Below are positions 10,701-21,285 of a DNA stretch of 64,000 bases, piece by piece. Position numbers and translations under genes: made by a program. Source of the stretch: Arcuatula senhousia (lineage: Eukaryota > Mollusca > Bivalvia > Mytilida > Mytilidae); NCBI GenBank assembly GCA_963971305.1, contig OZ020303.1, forward strand, positions 18,907,184 to 18,971,183, read 5' to 3'. The notes below the pieces were generated by a model. The model saw only the letters and a list, made by a program, of their open reading frames with translations. It did not search any database and was not told where the DNA came from. Every line of letters begins with the position of its first letter. Position 1 is the first letter of the stretch.

Positions 10701-13700
10701 ATTATGTTGCTAGTAAACACTTGCCCTACCAATATTTAAAAATTTTTTCCATGTTATAAAGCATAAAATATATTTTTTAGAAGCATTATTATTAATGTTC
10801 ACGCCGCGCCTGTAACTCAGTTTGAGATGCATATCTGGACGAAAAAAAATTAATATCAGCATTAGGCAATTTTTTCAAGGGAACTTGCTGTAGAGGTCTC
10901 CGCTACGAGCTGTGCTTGCTATTAATTTCACTTAACTTCTCAAAATTTGTTATAGACTGATGGTGCCTCAGCCTGCTTGATTATGGAAGAGGAAAAGGCC
11001 TTATCTCTAGGTCTTAAACCAAAAGCCTACCTAAGAGATTTTGTTTATGTATCCCAAGATCCTACAAATCAGTTACTATTAGGGTAAGATCATGCAAAGT
11101 GTATGCCACTGAAATTTATATAAACATGTCTGTCAGCCAACAAGCATTTTCTGTCATATTTTTGATTATTTTTGTGCCAAATTTGTATAAGGACAAATAT
11201 CATATCAATGAAGAAAATTCTAGGGTCTCAAGAAACCCAGCAATCATCAAGAAGCAAACTTGATCTAAGGTTATATGCAAAGTTACTATTGTGATTTTCA
11301 AAAAACTGGTATCACTTTAAATAGCTCAACAGGTAGCCTTTCAGGTAACACCTCTGCTCTACATAATAGTAAAATGACCTTTCCAATAGCTTTCTGTCCC
11401 AGATTCTGACCAGTCTAATTTTGACAGGTGTCCAAAGAAGTCAGGTGTGACTTGACCTTGAAAACAGGTTCTCATTGAGTAGTATTTTTAAAGTTCTATT
11501 GTTCATGGTGTTATTTATGAATTCAAAAGTGTTTTGTGAATTAACCTAGTACAGTCCATCTGAGTTCTATAAATCAACAAAATATTTTTTTTAATTTTAT
11601 TTGTCTCTTGAAAAGATTTCATATTTGAATAAAAATAAACTTTTTTATATTAAACCAATTCTGGGACTGATTCTGACAACAAGAAACAAGATTTTATTTG
11701 CTAAGACAAAAAAGTAGAACTCCATATAATCTAATGGTAAATAATTTACTAATTTCATTAAAACACAGAAATGTGTGTTTATTTAACGAAACAGCCAGGT
11801 AATGGGTCTACCTGAACATATTTGAAAGGACCAACAATAAGAGCAAATTAAGCAAATGCTCTTCCTGGTAACCATGATATACTTTCGTGAAATTCTGTCC
11901 TTTTTTATTAGTCTATGAAAAACATTTTTAAATGTCTTGAAAAATTCTGATTTTTTTTACCTGAGTTTGTATGCTTTAAAAAGCCACAACATGAAAAAAT
12001 ATTTCAAATATTTTGCAAGACATAATTTTACAAGCCATTTTTCGTTGATTTATAGAACTCAAATGGACAATGCGGTCTATTAGCATCTATAGAATTTGAC
12101 AAACTAAAAAGATGTATCAGGATAAACTTGAGATTAATGCATATTTTTTTGCATTGCACATGTTGTATGTGCATTTCAAATGCATTATAGATACAATATC
12201 AACATATTGGATAATATAGCTTTTAAAAATAATATTAATTGATGATTGTCTAAAACTCAGCAGCACTGTAACTCTGGCTCCACAATTTATTTATTTGTTT
12301 TTAAAAACTGGTCTTATTTTCTGTAAATTTGATTTTCAGACCAATTAAATGTACTATGCATTTTTATGCCCCTGCGACGACATGTCGGGGGGCATTAAGT
12401 TTTACTCATGTCCGTCCGTACGTCCGTACGAATTTCCGTCAAGCTTTTCTCAGAAACCGTACATGGGAATGACTTGAAACTTGGTAGGATTGTTCAGTAT
12501 GACAAACTATATGTCCTAAGCAAATTTTAGACCTGTCGGACATCTACTCCCTGTTTGGGGTTGGATCTATACCAAAATCGACATGAAAATTTCCGTCAAG
12601 CTTTTCTCAGAAACCGTAAATGGGAATGACTTGAAACTTGGTAGGATTGTTCAGTATGACAAACTATATGTCCTAAGCGAATTTTAGACCTGTCGGACAT
12701 CTACTTCCTGTTTGGGGCTGGACCGATACCAAAATCAACATGAAAATTTCCGTCAAGCTTTTCTCAGAAACTGTACATGGGAATGATTTGAAACTTGGTA
12801 GGATGGTTAAGTATGATTAACGATGCGTCCTAAGCAACTTTCAGACCTTTCGGACTTCAACTTTTTATTTGAGGCCAGCGGGGGCATCCGTGTCCCATGG
12901 ACACATTCTTTCTTTATTTTTTTAAAACTAATAAATGCACTTGACTTGCATTATGTCAAATTTATTTTGATACAACTTTTCAGTTCTATAGATCATACAT
13001 AATAGGTGAATGCGGTGAATTCATAAATTACTTTTCAATTGATAATAACACCATGAACAATAGTACTTTAGAAATACTTGTCAATGGAAACCTGTTTTCA
13101 AGGTAAAGTCACACCTGACTTCCTTTGACACCTGCCCAAATTAGACTGGTCAGAATCTGGGACAGAAAGCTATTGGAAAGGTCATTTTACTTTTATGTAG
13201 GGCAGATGTGTTACCTGAAAGGCTACCTGTTGAGCTATTTAAAGTGATACCGGTTTTTTGAAAATGACAATAAAAAAAGTTTGAATATGACAAAACAGTC
13301 AGGCAATAAGGTGTAAACACTTGGAGAATCGTTCAACAGAGATATTTTCAAGCATGTAAGAGGGTGCATGTTTTCAAAACACCTGAAATTTTGAAACAAT
13401 ATCGAAAACTTTATATTACCAAATTTCTAAAAACAATGACTTGCTTACCACATATACTACTCACGGTAGGTCCCGTGTCCGGCGACAGGATTGTTTTTTC
13501 GAGAGGTATTGTCCAGTTTTTTCGAGAGAGGTCCAGGTTTTTTCGCCTGTCCGTTTACAAAAAAATGCTTAAATTCTCAACTGTAAGTGAAACAAAACAA
13601 AAAAGAGGAATAAAAATGTTCAAAATGTTCAAATTATTACTTTTCTTCCAAAAAAGACCGTAAAGAAGCATCAGTTTATGATTTATTAAAATTGATCAGG

Positions 13701-16700
13701 TTTTTTCGAGAGGCACAATAACTTGTCCGGTTTTTTCGAGAGGTGTCCTGGTTTTTTTTAAATTTTGACTAAAGAGAGGCACTGGGTTTTGTGGAAACTA
13801 TACGACTTAAATGGAAACTAATATTCTCCCTACTCAATAAACATACATTTAAACACATTACATGCAAAATATCAAGTTTGTTACTTATTTTAAAGCATAA
13901 GTAGGCTGCCCAAATGCATTATCTTTGAAGACTAAATTAGTATTTTGACAAAATTAGTTTTATAGTACATTTGTACATTTGTGACTTTTTTGATGTGCTT
14001 TAATAAATTACCGGTTTCAAAAAGAGCGATTGTTACGGTGGGCAACATTTTGAAAGGTAACATTTTTGTGCCTTTTCAAGTCTTCGAAACTATAAAATCT
14101 ACATGTATGTCAGAAACAAATAGATACAAAAAGAGCACATTCCACTGGTGCATTTTGTTATTTCAAGAGTTTAAGGGTGTTTTGGAATATGGGATATTTA
14201 CATATTTATTCCTGGGATACGGGATATTTGAGGCAAAACAAACTGGGATATAGAATATTTAAATCTATTCTATTTACAGGGATATGGGATAAGAAAAAAA
14301 ACTCTATTTTGGATACGGGATATTTGATAAAAACATTGGGGAATATGAGATATTGGAACCCCTTAACGTATACATATGTATGTAAAGATACAGAAACTTA
14401 AAAAACATTTGAATCTCATATTCTTATGTTTGTTGTATGTCCAGTCGACACTATTTCAGTCATAATCAGCAGGACAAGAGCTAATTGAAACACCATAATG
14501 AATTCTGTAGACCCTCACAGGACACAGACCTATGTATGTCATTCGAAGGACCCATGCACGACCACAAACCAGAAGTAAAACGAACCAACTCACAAGATAG
14601 GCCAATGTACCCTTAACGCACCATAGGCCAATGCATCCAGAAAGTGACGAAATCCTTCCTCAAAAGTTTCGCACAATTTGGAACCCTTCCATATGGTGAC
14701 GGACAATGAAGAACCCTTACCCGAAATGAGGTCATACTAGATGGAACATCTACCTGTGTGGGATATAGCCAACTCTTACCCAGTTTCACATAACCATCCT
14801 TTATCTGGCGAAAAAACAATGCTGAATCCTGTTTGAACCTATACTCACTGAGAGAGAGAGAAGCGGGGTTGGCGTGGGAACAAAGGATCTGTTAATTTTG
14901 AAGATCACTGGAAAAGGGAAGAGGTGGGTAGGTGCGGAAAATTAAGCCTGTGGCGGTGCACATTGGGAATTTTACGTGCATGAACCTTGGAACTCTCCAC
15001 GCACGTTGGCCCAATATGGTTTACGTTCAAGTTTCCGCATTAGTATAGCCTGATGAACCGGCATTTATTATGACAGGGCTGTCCCATTCAACCACCTGCA
15101 GCACACATCCCAGTCGCTTTGTGGGCTTAGCGGCCTGGAAAGATGACAGGTTTCTGAGCGCTCTTTAGTGAACTTTTACCGACAAGCTTAGCGCTGCTGC
15201 TAACATATTCGCCTTCCGGGTTCCGCACGGGAGCATACTCTTATGAAGTTTTTTTGTTGAAACTTTAACATATACAATAAATACATATGTGTAAAAATTA
15301 AGACGTACTGAAAGGGCATTTGAGTCCTATATAATTTCTGGATAAAACAGCAGACATGAAAGAAGACGACTCTTTGATACAAACAAATACATCGAAGAAA
15401 CAACTACAAGTCAAGTTAAAAGAAGGTAGGCCAGGAACATTTTCTGCTTGTCGCAACACAAACATTTTGTTTCCAGCCAATTATTCAAGGAGGCTATTAT
15501 AAGAGCGGTTCGCACCGGTCTGTTAGACAAAAGTTCAGGGAAATCTAGCTCACTTTTTAAACGAAACAAAACATGAAATAAAGTTCCAAATGTTAATTAT
15601 TAATGAAATACATATGGAATATTCCACATAAAACAATATATTTTAAAAGACGGCTTTCTGTAAACTATTTGTAAAATGTGTCGCATACACTTATTCCACA
15701 TCTCATTTTCTTCTATTTAAAACGTACGACGTCCGTTCAGTTACGATGTCAGATTCCAACTACCCTCACCATATTCAAAACATCGGAATTACATAAGAAT
15801 TTACAATAGATTAATTAAACATTCTAAATAGACAAAAGAGGATTCAGACTTAGCAACATTGAACAATTAGACATGATACATAAAGAATTACTCGACTATG
15901 AAAGGAACCTTCAGATTAAATAAATTAAAGATAAAATGACACTTTTAAGAAATAAGTTAGATAATCCTTTAAAACGTTTTTTTTTTTACACTTTTCCATG
16001 GGAAATATTAAAAATAGAATAATTAAATACTAGTACGATAAATGTTTCAGATTTAAAAACAATACAACAATTTTGAAAGGTTTAATATTTCACTAAATTT
16101 ATATGTCCAAAAATATCAGATACAATACACGAATTTTTTCCACTGTCGCACTATTTTCAATTTATAACAGTTGGTAATTATGCTTAGACAATAAATTAAT
16201 GGGTTCTAGTTGTAGGCGTCAAGATGTGCCTGCCTGTTTATATAGGCTATATAAGGTTGAATTCTTGACTTTAACTGACGTATTCTTGTCCAAAACCCTT
16301 GAAATGATAGTACCGTATTCTTATTTTTTTAACAACAAACAATGTCTTTTAAAATATGATTTAAGAGGTAAACAACACGCACAACTTGTCTATCTAAAGT
16401 ATGAAAAAACCTGGACCTCTCTTGCAAAAACCTGGACGCCTCTTGAAAAAGCCTGGACATGTATTTTATTTTAATTTAAAAGTATGTAAGACGCAACTTT
16501 TTGGCATCAATGTTCAGGATGCCATAATATAACATTGATGTTCACTAATAATGGTTAGCGATCTCGTTCAATATATTTGTCTTTTAAGGGGTGAAAAATG
16601 CAAAAAAGTAAAAACTCAAAAAACAGCCCACAATTTTATTTAGGAATCACATTTTTTTACAGGAATTGGTGTTGTTATACAATATGATAATACTAAAATA

Positions 16701-18560
16701 TGCCTACCCGTTGGTAGTATTTTTTCTTCGTTTTCACTTAAAAATCACTAAATATCACCAAAGTTTACATTTGTATTGATTATTCTCTTGAAAAAACCAG
16801 GACAATTGTACATCCCTCTCGAAAAAACAATCCTGTCGCCGGACACGGGACCTACCGTGCTACTGGCAAAAAAATAAACATGACACACAACTTTTTTATT
16901 GAAGATAATGTTCTGTTGTTGTTTTTTTTCTAGGCCAACATATGCTACACCAAAAGTTTTAAAGAAGGCTGGATTGACCATGAATGATATAGATGTCTTT
17001 GAATACCATGAAGCTTTTGCAGTAAGTTAATTCTTCTTATATTTTCAGTTATACATGTAAATATATTAAAATAGATTTATATTTGACATTTTGGTAAGAG
17101 CACACATTCAGGTTCTTATTAGTTTAGAGGTAGTGAAAGTTTGTTTATTTTTCGTTTTAATAATAACTTCATAATATTTTTGTAATTTGACAGTAAAGCA
17201 TGAAAATTTTTGATTGAATTTATCATTTTCATAATTGCCTTTTGTTTTTACAGGGACAAATACTTGCCAACCTGAAGGCCATGGATTCTGATTATTTTGG
17301 AAAGACACACATTGGATTGCAATCCAAGGTAAATATTAAAAAAAAGAAATAAAAATAAAATAAGATATTATTTAAATAATGTTTTTTTGGTAGAGTGAAG
17401 ATTTCATTTGTGTGAGGGCAGGTTTAAATATCAGAAGTAGAAATTTAAATGAATGGACAATTTTGTTTAATATGTCATAAGTAACAGTTTATATGGATCA
17501 ACATAAATACAGAAAAGTTTGAACTAATAAGGCTAGTTCACTTATTTTAAAACAATTAGATAAATTTGTGTTTGTTCATTGATCTGTATACATAAATAAT
17601 TCAGTTTAAAAATTTTAGATATCTTTTTTGAAGGGTTTCTGATATTTCAGTCTATAGGCTCTGACCCACATATGATTTAATGAAGCACTAATGAATAAAT
17701 ATCATCTAACATCATTCTGTTTTGATAAGGTTGGTGTACCACCTATGGAGAAATTTAACTTGTGGGGAGGATCACTGTCTATAGGACATCCATTTGGTGC
17801 TACAGGAGTTAGATTAGTGACAACAGCAGCCAACAGATTACACAAGGAGGATGGACAGTTTGCATTAGTGGCAGCCTGTGCCGCTGGAGGCCTGGTGAGA
17901 TAATACTTTAGAAATTGATATTGATAAAGTGTATACTGTAAACCAACAAACTTACGCGGCTACAAACTTTCACTTTTCACTTTGTCTCATTACATTGGAC
18001 GATTTCACGAAGACAAACATTTGTGGTTTTGGAGATTCGTTTAATGAATACAACTTCTCAGTGACTTATTTGCGACTACAAACTTTCGCGGATGTAAAGT
18101 GCTTGCAAATCCCGCGAAAGTTAATTGGTTTACAGTAATTCATTATTTAACCCAAGTTATTTTATTGTGCACATTGATCAGAACAACAAGATACCATAAA
18201 AAAGCAAAATAGAAATCTTGTTGCATAGCATTGCTTGCATAAATTTCTAAATGATCCAGCCTTACAATAAACTTTCTTATATTGAAGTTGTCAGATGACA
18301 GTTATGGCACTTTATTATGTCAAAAAGTGTTTTGCTTTATAACTTTATAATTCTGGCATTGCATGATGGCAGTTCGGTGAGCTTCTTGTTCATGTTACTG
18401 ATTTATATTTAACAGAGAAAATGCAAGATGTTGATGAAATTCAAAATATTGTTAAACTTGTCATCACATGATCATAATATGACTTGTAAAAGCAAAGCTT
18501 GAACATATTTTCTGTTTGCAGGGCCATGGAATGATCGTTGAGCGTTATCCATCAAAGTAA
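4675..18560 (+). CDS. HADHB: Mitochondrial trifunctional enzyme subunit beta (3-ketoacyl-CoA thiolase), 14 exons
   Basis: This is the thiolase subunit of the mitochondrial trifunctional protein. It cleaves 3-ketoacyl-CoA with CoA to acetyl-CoA and a shortened acyl-CoA in long-chain beta-oxidation, on the inner membrane with HADHA. Fourteen exons with GT-AG borders and compatible phases give about 454 residues; the human protein has 474-475. The product starts in an Arg/Ser-rich presequence-like stretch and continues into the thiolase fold. Both catalytic cysteine blocks (QACISSN and CAAGG), the YHEAFA histidine block and GHPFGATG are present. The basic insert starting [10 protein letters not shown] is the family's membrane-associated segment. 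The first exon needs one upstream base to complete its codon, so an initiator exon lies upstream and was not identified. Intron 10 (5.85 kb) holds three nested or adjacent mobile elements. No frameshift or stop is seen in the exons, so the gene looks functional. Confidence 0.95.
5108..5237 (+). CDS. HADHB: HADHB exon, start of thiolase N domain
   Basis: This exon encodes [20 protein letters not shown] and on to [11 protein letters not shown]. The DGVRTPF block is the family's first beta-strand and loop. The acceptor is TATAG and the donor GTGAGT. An upstream in-frame ATG at 5056 only reads through intron. Confidence 0.9.
5587..5618 (+). CDS. HADHB: HADHB microexon (32 bp)
   Basis: TTTTGTAG precedes it and GTATAA follows. 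It encodes [10 protein letters not shown], matching the helix after the DLARTAL segment. Phases on both sides require it. Confidence 0.85.
6040..6107 (+). CDS. HADHB: HADHB exon
   Basis: It encodes [20 protein letters not shown] followed by ARE, the conserved thiolase strand and loop before the nucleophile helix. The acceptor is GTTTTAG and the donor GTAAAG. Confidence 0.92.
6302..6541. repeat. Intronic foldback hairpin, arms of about 95 bp
   Basis: The left arm (CAATTGTTCCCCACTGTCAC, then GTGGTAGATCTTAAGACATC and TCTGATGACCTTTT) is mirrored by the right arm (AAAGGTCATCAGAAAAGAAA, then GATGTCTTCAGATCTACCAT and GGTAACAATTTATAG). The loop is about 45-50 bp. It lies in HADHB intron 4, so transcription would give a long imperfect hairpin. 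A small foldback MITE is the simplest reading. Confidence 0.75.
6778..6865 (+). CDS. HADHB: HADHB exon with nucleophilic cysteine
   Basis: It encodes [20 protein letters not shown] and then ISSNQAISS. The Cys in QACISSN is the acyl-accepting nucleophile of thiolases. The donor is GTAGTT. Confidence 0.94.
7246..7436 (+). CDS. HADHB: HADHB exon with membrane-associated basic insert
   Basis: It encodes [20 protein letters not shown], then [20 protein letters not shown] and on to [16 protein letters not shown]. The basic, hydrophobic segment after HSRK is typical of the trifunctional beta subunit. The donor GTTGGT is weak, but the phase and the next exon support it. Confidence 0.93.
7773..7865 (+). 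CDS. HADHB: HADHB exon
   Basis: It encodes [20 protein letters not shown] and [19 protein letters not shown] is a strongly conserved thiolase segment. The acceptor is TTTACAG and the donor GTAAGT. Confidence 0.94.
8314..8401 (+). CDS. HADHB: HADHB exon
   Basis: It encodes [20 protein letters not shown] and [18 protein letters not shown] is the thiolase helix that follows the EEQ motif. The donor is GTCAGA. Confidence 0.92.
8754..9316 (+). repeat. Family B pearl/Helentron-like element
   Basis: It opens with a C-run/G-run stem-loop (ACCCCCGCTTGAAAAGGGGG), then TGTCTGTCCGTCCGTGTGTC. Units follow with CATGGACTTAGCCATTC, TTATCCGCAACTCCT and TTTTCATGAAACTTTCACAC. It ends in GAGCTGCTGCTCACAGTTTT. 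A G homopolymer lies at about 9266-9280. It lies in HADHB intron 8. Confidence 0.7.
9351..9475 (+). CDS. HADHB: HADHB exon
   Basis: It encodes [20 protein letters not shown], then [20 protein letters not shown] and FL. NGIRP and LKPAF...GT.TAAN are standard thiolase blocks. The donor is GTAAGT. Confidence 0.94.
10054..10150 (+). repeat. tRNA-like SINE head
   Basis: ATGGTGTAGTGGTTACAA resembles a box A and GTTAGTTCGATCCT resembles a box B. The spacing is longer than in a mature tRNA and no acceptor stem is evident. A tRNA-derived SINE in HADHB intron 9 is likely. No poly-A tail or target duplication was found. Confidence 0.35.
10956..11083 (+). CDS. HADHB: HADHB exon
   Basis: It encodes [20 protein letters not shown], then [20 protein letters not shown] and LL. 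TDGAS and the YLRDF segment are conserved in the beta subunit. The donor is GTAAGA, and the exon ends two bases into a Gly codon. Confidence 0.93.
11287..13272. mobile_element. Foldback element with long inverted arms in HADHB intron 10
   Basis: The left terminus (TATTGTGATTTTCAAAAAAC, then TGGTATCACTTTAAATAGCT) recurs inverted at the right end (13225-13272). Matching arms extend at least 250 bp inward, including CCAATAGCTTTCTGTCCCAG and the segment near AACACCATGAACAATAG. A second internal palindrome pairs about 11550 with 12060. No transposase frame is seen. A family A element is nested at 12361-12918. Confidence 0.8.
12361..12918 (+). repeat. Family A pearl/Helentron-like element, copy 2 (nested)
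   Basis: The hairpin ATGCCCCTGCGACGACATGT precedes CGGGGGGCAT. GTCCGTCCGTACGTCCGTAC follows. Three units of exactly 157 bp then start at the phrase GTCAAGCTTTTCTCAGAAAC (12438, 12595, 12752). It ends with CCCATGGACACATTC. It lies inside the foldback element, so it inserted later. Confidence 0.8.
13457..16864. mobile_element. Transib-like DNA transposon, non-autonomous, 3.4 kb
   Basis: Inverted termini match over at least 40 bp. The left is CACGGTAGGTCCCGTGTCCG, then GCGACAGGATTGTTTTTTCG from 13462; the right is its complement ending at 16859. Both are flanked by CTACT (13457-13461 and 16860-16864). Termini of CACRRTG type and 5-bp target duplications are known features of Transib, the superfamily ancestral to RAG. 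CTACT is less GC-rich than usual Transib sites. Subterminal repeats of the type CCAGGTTTTTTCGAGAGG occur near both ends. No transposase is recognised inside; the interior includes GGATACGGGATATTT repeats at 14180-14350 and an unexplained block at 14440-15240. It ends about 70 bp before a HADHB exon. Confidence 0.65.
16934..17021 (+). CDS. HADHB: HADHB exon with catalytic histidine
   Basis: It encodes [20 protein letters not shown] and VFEYHEAFA. The His of YHEAFA activates the nucleophilic Cys. The acceptor lies only about 70 bp right of the Transib-like insertion, within a TTGTTTTTTTTCTAG tract. Confidence 0.94.
17254..17328 (+). CDS. HADHB: HADHB exon
   Basis: It encodes [20 protein letters not shown] and GLQSK. 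GQILAN.KAMDSD matches the helix after the catalytic His. The acceptor is TTTTTACAG and the donor GTAAAT. Confidence 0.92.
17730..17894 (+). CDS. HADHB: HADHB exon with GHPFGATG and second catalytic cysteine
   Basis: It encodes [20 protein letters not shown], then [20 protein letters not shown], then the block ending in [14 protein letters not shown] and CAAGG form the second half of the active site. The donor is GTGAGA. Confidence 0.95.
17932..18139. mobile_element. Short TA-flanked MITE in HADHB intron 13
   Basis: TACTGTAAACCAA at 17934 is matched by TTGGTTTACAGTA ending at 18137. If TA is the target duplication, the termini are CTGTAAACCAA, as in Tc1/mariner-type MITEs. The body is about 200 bp with GCGGCTACAAACTTTC-like inner repeats. 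It has no coding. Confidence 0.65.
18522..18560 (+). CDS. HADHB: HADHB last exon and stop
   Basis: It encodes [12 protein letters not shown] and a TAA stop. The acceptor is CTGTTTGCAG. The C-terminal strand ends at the family's normal place. Confidence 0.93.
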   Translation, partial: GHGMIVERYPSK

Positions 18561-18696
18561 AGAGAAGAATCAAGCCATAATTAACAATCTCCATCATAAT
18601 CATCCTTAAAGGACCATGTCATGTAAATAATTGTACTGTGATATTTATTTCATCAGATCTGTATTATATAAGTTGCTGAAAGTAAAACAAATATTT

Positions 18697-18702
18697 ATTA
18701 AA
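18697..18702 (+). promoter_or_regulatory. Putative HADHB polyadenylation signal
   Basis: ATTAAA, the commonest variant signal, lies about 137 bp after the HADHB stop. No AATAAA lies in this near 3' region. The cleavage site is not visible. Confidence 0.4.
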
Positions 18703-18982
18703 AGCTGTTTGTCTTTATAAAGTTATTTCCTTGATTATTTAAAAATGACAGAAATGGATAGATTTTGTTAAACAGGAAAAGGGTAAGCAACAGACCTGAA
18801 ATCTGTTCCCAGGGCATTGGACCTTATGCTAATGCTGCATAAAACATCAATAGTTTAAAGAAAACTGATACCTACTCATACATTTTTAAAACACCTTTGA
18901 ACTATTTGTTATGTTATACTCTTTATATCACTGGCTTCAGGAGTTCTAGTTGTTTGGGTTTTTTTGGGTTTTTTTTTTTTGG

Positions 18983-20612
18983 TTTTTATACGACCGCAAA
19001 AAATTTGCGGACGTATTATGGTATGATGCTGTCATCGTCGTCGTTGTCGTCGTCGGTGTCTGTTAACTTTTTAGTGTTTCCACAATAACTTTAGTTCCAG
19101 TTATCCAATTGCTATGAAACTTGACAATGATGTTCCCTACCATAAAAGGATGAATGGGATTGATTTTGGGGGTCCCCCCATTTTTCGTTTAGAAATTAGG
19201 GGCCAAAAAAGGGCCAAAAATACTGCTTTTTTGTTTGTTTCCACAATAACTTTAGTTCTAGTTATCCAATTGCTATGAAATTTGACAGTGATGTTCTTTT
19301 ATACCATACAAGGATGAATGGGATTGATTTTGGGGGTCCCCCCTTTTTTTGTTTCGAAATTAGGGGCCCAAAAGGGGCAAAAAATTCAAATATTTTACTT
19401 GTTTCCACCATAACTTTGGTCCTAGTTGGCCTATTGATGTGAAATTTGTCAAGAATGTTTCTTACAATAAAAGAATGAACCTGAATTTTTTCGCCCCCTT
19501 TTTCTCTGTGTAATTAGGGGCCAAAAGGGGCCAAAATAAAAACTTTGTTATTTGTGGTCTGATTTTGATAATTTTTTTTGCATGTTTGTTCTTGTCAAAT
19601 AGCGGATACAAAATTAAGAATTAATTTTTGCGACCCCCCATTTTTCCCCCTATTAAGTTATTTGGGGCCAAAATCGAAACTTTTTTATTTGTGGTCCGAT
19701 TTTGAAATTTTTTTTTGCAAGTTTATTCTTGTCAGGTAGCGAATCCCAATTTGAGAATTAATTTTTGCGACCATCCCTTTTTTCACTTGTTTTGTAATTA
19801 GGGGCCAAAAGGGGCCGTAATCAAAACTTTTTTATTTCTGGTTTGTTTTTGAACATTTATTTTGCAAGTTTATTTTTGTCAAGTAGCGAATCCAAATTTG
19901 AGAATTTATTTTGGTGACCCCCATCCGTTTTTCACCTTTTATGTAATAAGGGGCCAAAAAGGGCCAAAATCGAAACTTTTTAAATTCTTGTCCGATTTTG
20001 ACAATTTTTTTTGCAAGTTTATTCGTGTCAAGTAGCAGATATATTTTTGTGTCCCCTTTTTTTACTGTTACGTTATTAGGGACCAAAAGGGGCCAAAATT
20101 GTAACTTTTTTATTTCTGGTCCGATTTTGAAAATTCTTTTTGCATGTTTGTTCTTGTCAAATAGCGGATACAAAATTAAGAATTAATTTTTGCGACCCCC
20201 CCTTTTTCCCCTATTACGTAATTAGGGGCCAAATGGGGCCAAAATCGAAACTTTTCTTATTTGTGGTCCGATTTCAAAAAACAATTTTTGCAAATTTATT
20301 CTTGACAGGTAGCAATTCTAAATTTAAGAATAAAATTTTTGGGGCTGTAATCATAATTTTAAAAAAATTCTGGTTTGATTTTTAATTTTTTCCCCAAACA
20401 TTATTCTTTTAAAGAGTAGAATACAACATTCAAAATTTATATTTTTACCCCCTGGGTTGAAAGTCCATCAGAGAAGCATGTGACAAAAACCTTTGTCAGT
20501 CCACCATGGGCTGCATGTGACCAGAGCATTAGACTATCCATATTAGGCCTAAAACATACAGGGTTCAACATGTTGCGGTCGTATCATGCTGCGCTCGGCG
20601 AAGCTTTTTATT
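18983..20612 (+). repeat. Family D pearl/Helentron-like element, copy 2 (long)
   Basis: It has the same ends as the 2191 copy: TTTTTATACGACCGCAAA with the CCGCAAA/TTTGCGG stem-loop, a GTCATCGTCGTCGTTGTCG tract, and a terminal GCGGTCGTATCATGCTGCGC. The core has about eight diverged units, recognisable by GGGGCCAAAAGGGGCCAAAA, TTATTTGTGGTCCGATTTTG and TTATTCTTGTCAAGTAGCG. Open frames across it are repeat-driven. Confidence 0.82.
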
Positions 20613-21285
20613 TTTATTATTATTTTGCTGGTTTTTTTTATAATGTTGATTGACATTTTAACCCTCTTACTGCCAGAATAAAATTATAAACAACGTTGTT
20701 TACGCCAAGATATTGTAATGTTACGACAGCATCACATCAGAATCGTTTATCAATGATGACGTCAACCGGTCCATATACGAATATATGGCCCGCAATAGGT
20801 TACATAGAAATTAATTATAAATAAATCTTTAAAGTATAATATTACTTAATTGTTAGTCTTTGTAAATCTGTATTGCAAACTAAATTATGAATTGTTAAGC
20901 ACAATTTACCATACTTACAACAACATAAAAACATTTTTTATTTACATTACATGACAAGGCAAAAAAAAACCAATAGCTTGATCTTCAAAAAGTCTTGTCA
21001 TCTGAAGCTCCAATTGTTATATCCCACTTGAAAATGTAAATCATGATCAAAATATTGATAGCTTATGGTCAAAGAGTCAATTTCGGGTATTTTCACCTTT
21101 GAATGACTGCTGGAAATCTTGGTCTCATACTGCCTGTTAGGTGTCTGATTTCTTGAAGAGTTATCTGCCACTATTCAAGGTGAAAATGTGCTCCTTACTG
21201 AACGCTCACATCCATTCAATCATACACAGAAGAATTTAAAGAACAGACCAAACGCATCAAATTTTAAAGTTGTTTCCAATAACTA
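20613..21285. other. Unassigned intergenic stretch
   Basis: No gene or recognised element is seen. TTTTAACCCTCTTACTGCC near 20659 faintly recalls a TTAACCCT piggyBac-type end, but no matching inverted end was found. Confidence 0.4.

Noticed and set aside
19832..20385. Overlapping 80-113 codon frames
   Set aside because: They lie in family D tandem units on both strands and encode repeated low-complexity peptides.
20659..20690. piggyBac end at TTTTAACCCTCTTACTGCC
   Set aside because: No inverted partner with TTAA was found in the window.
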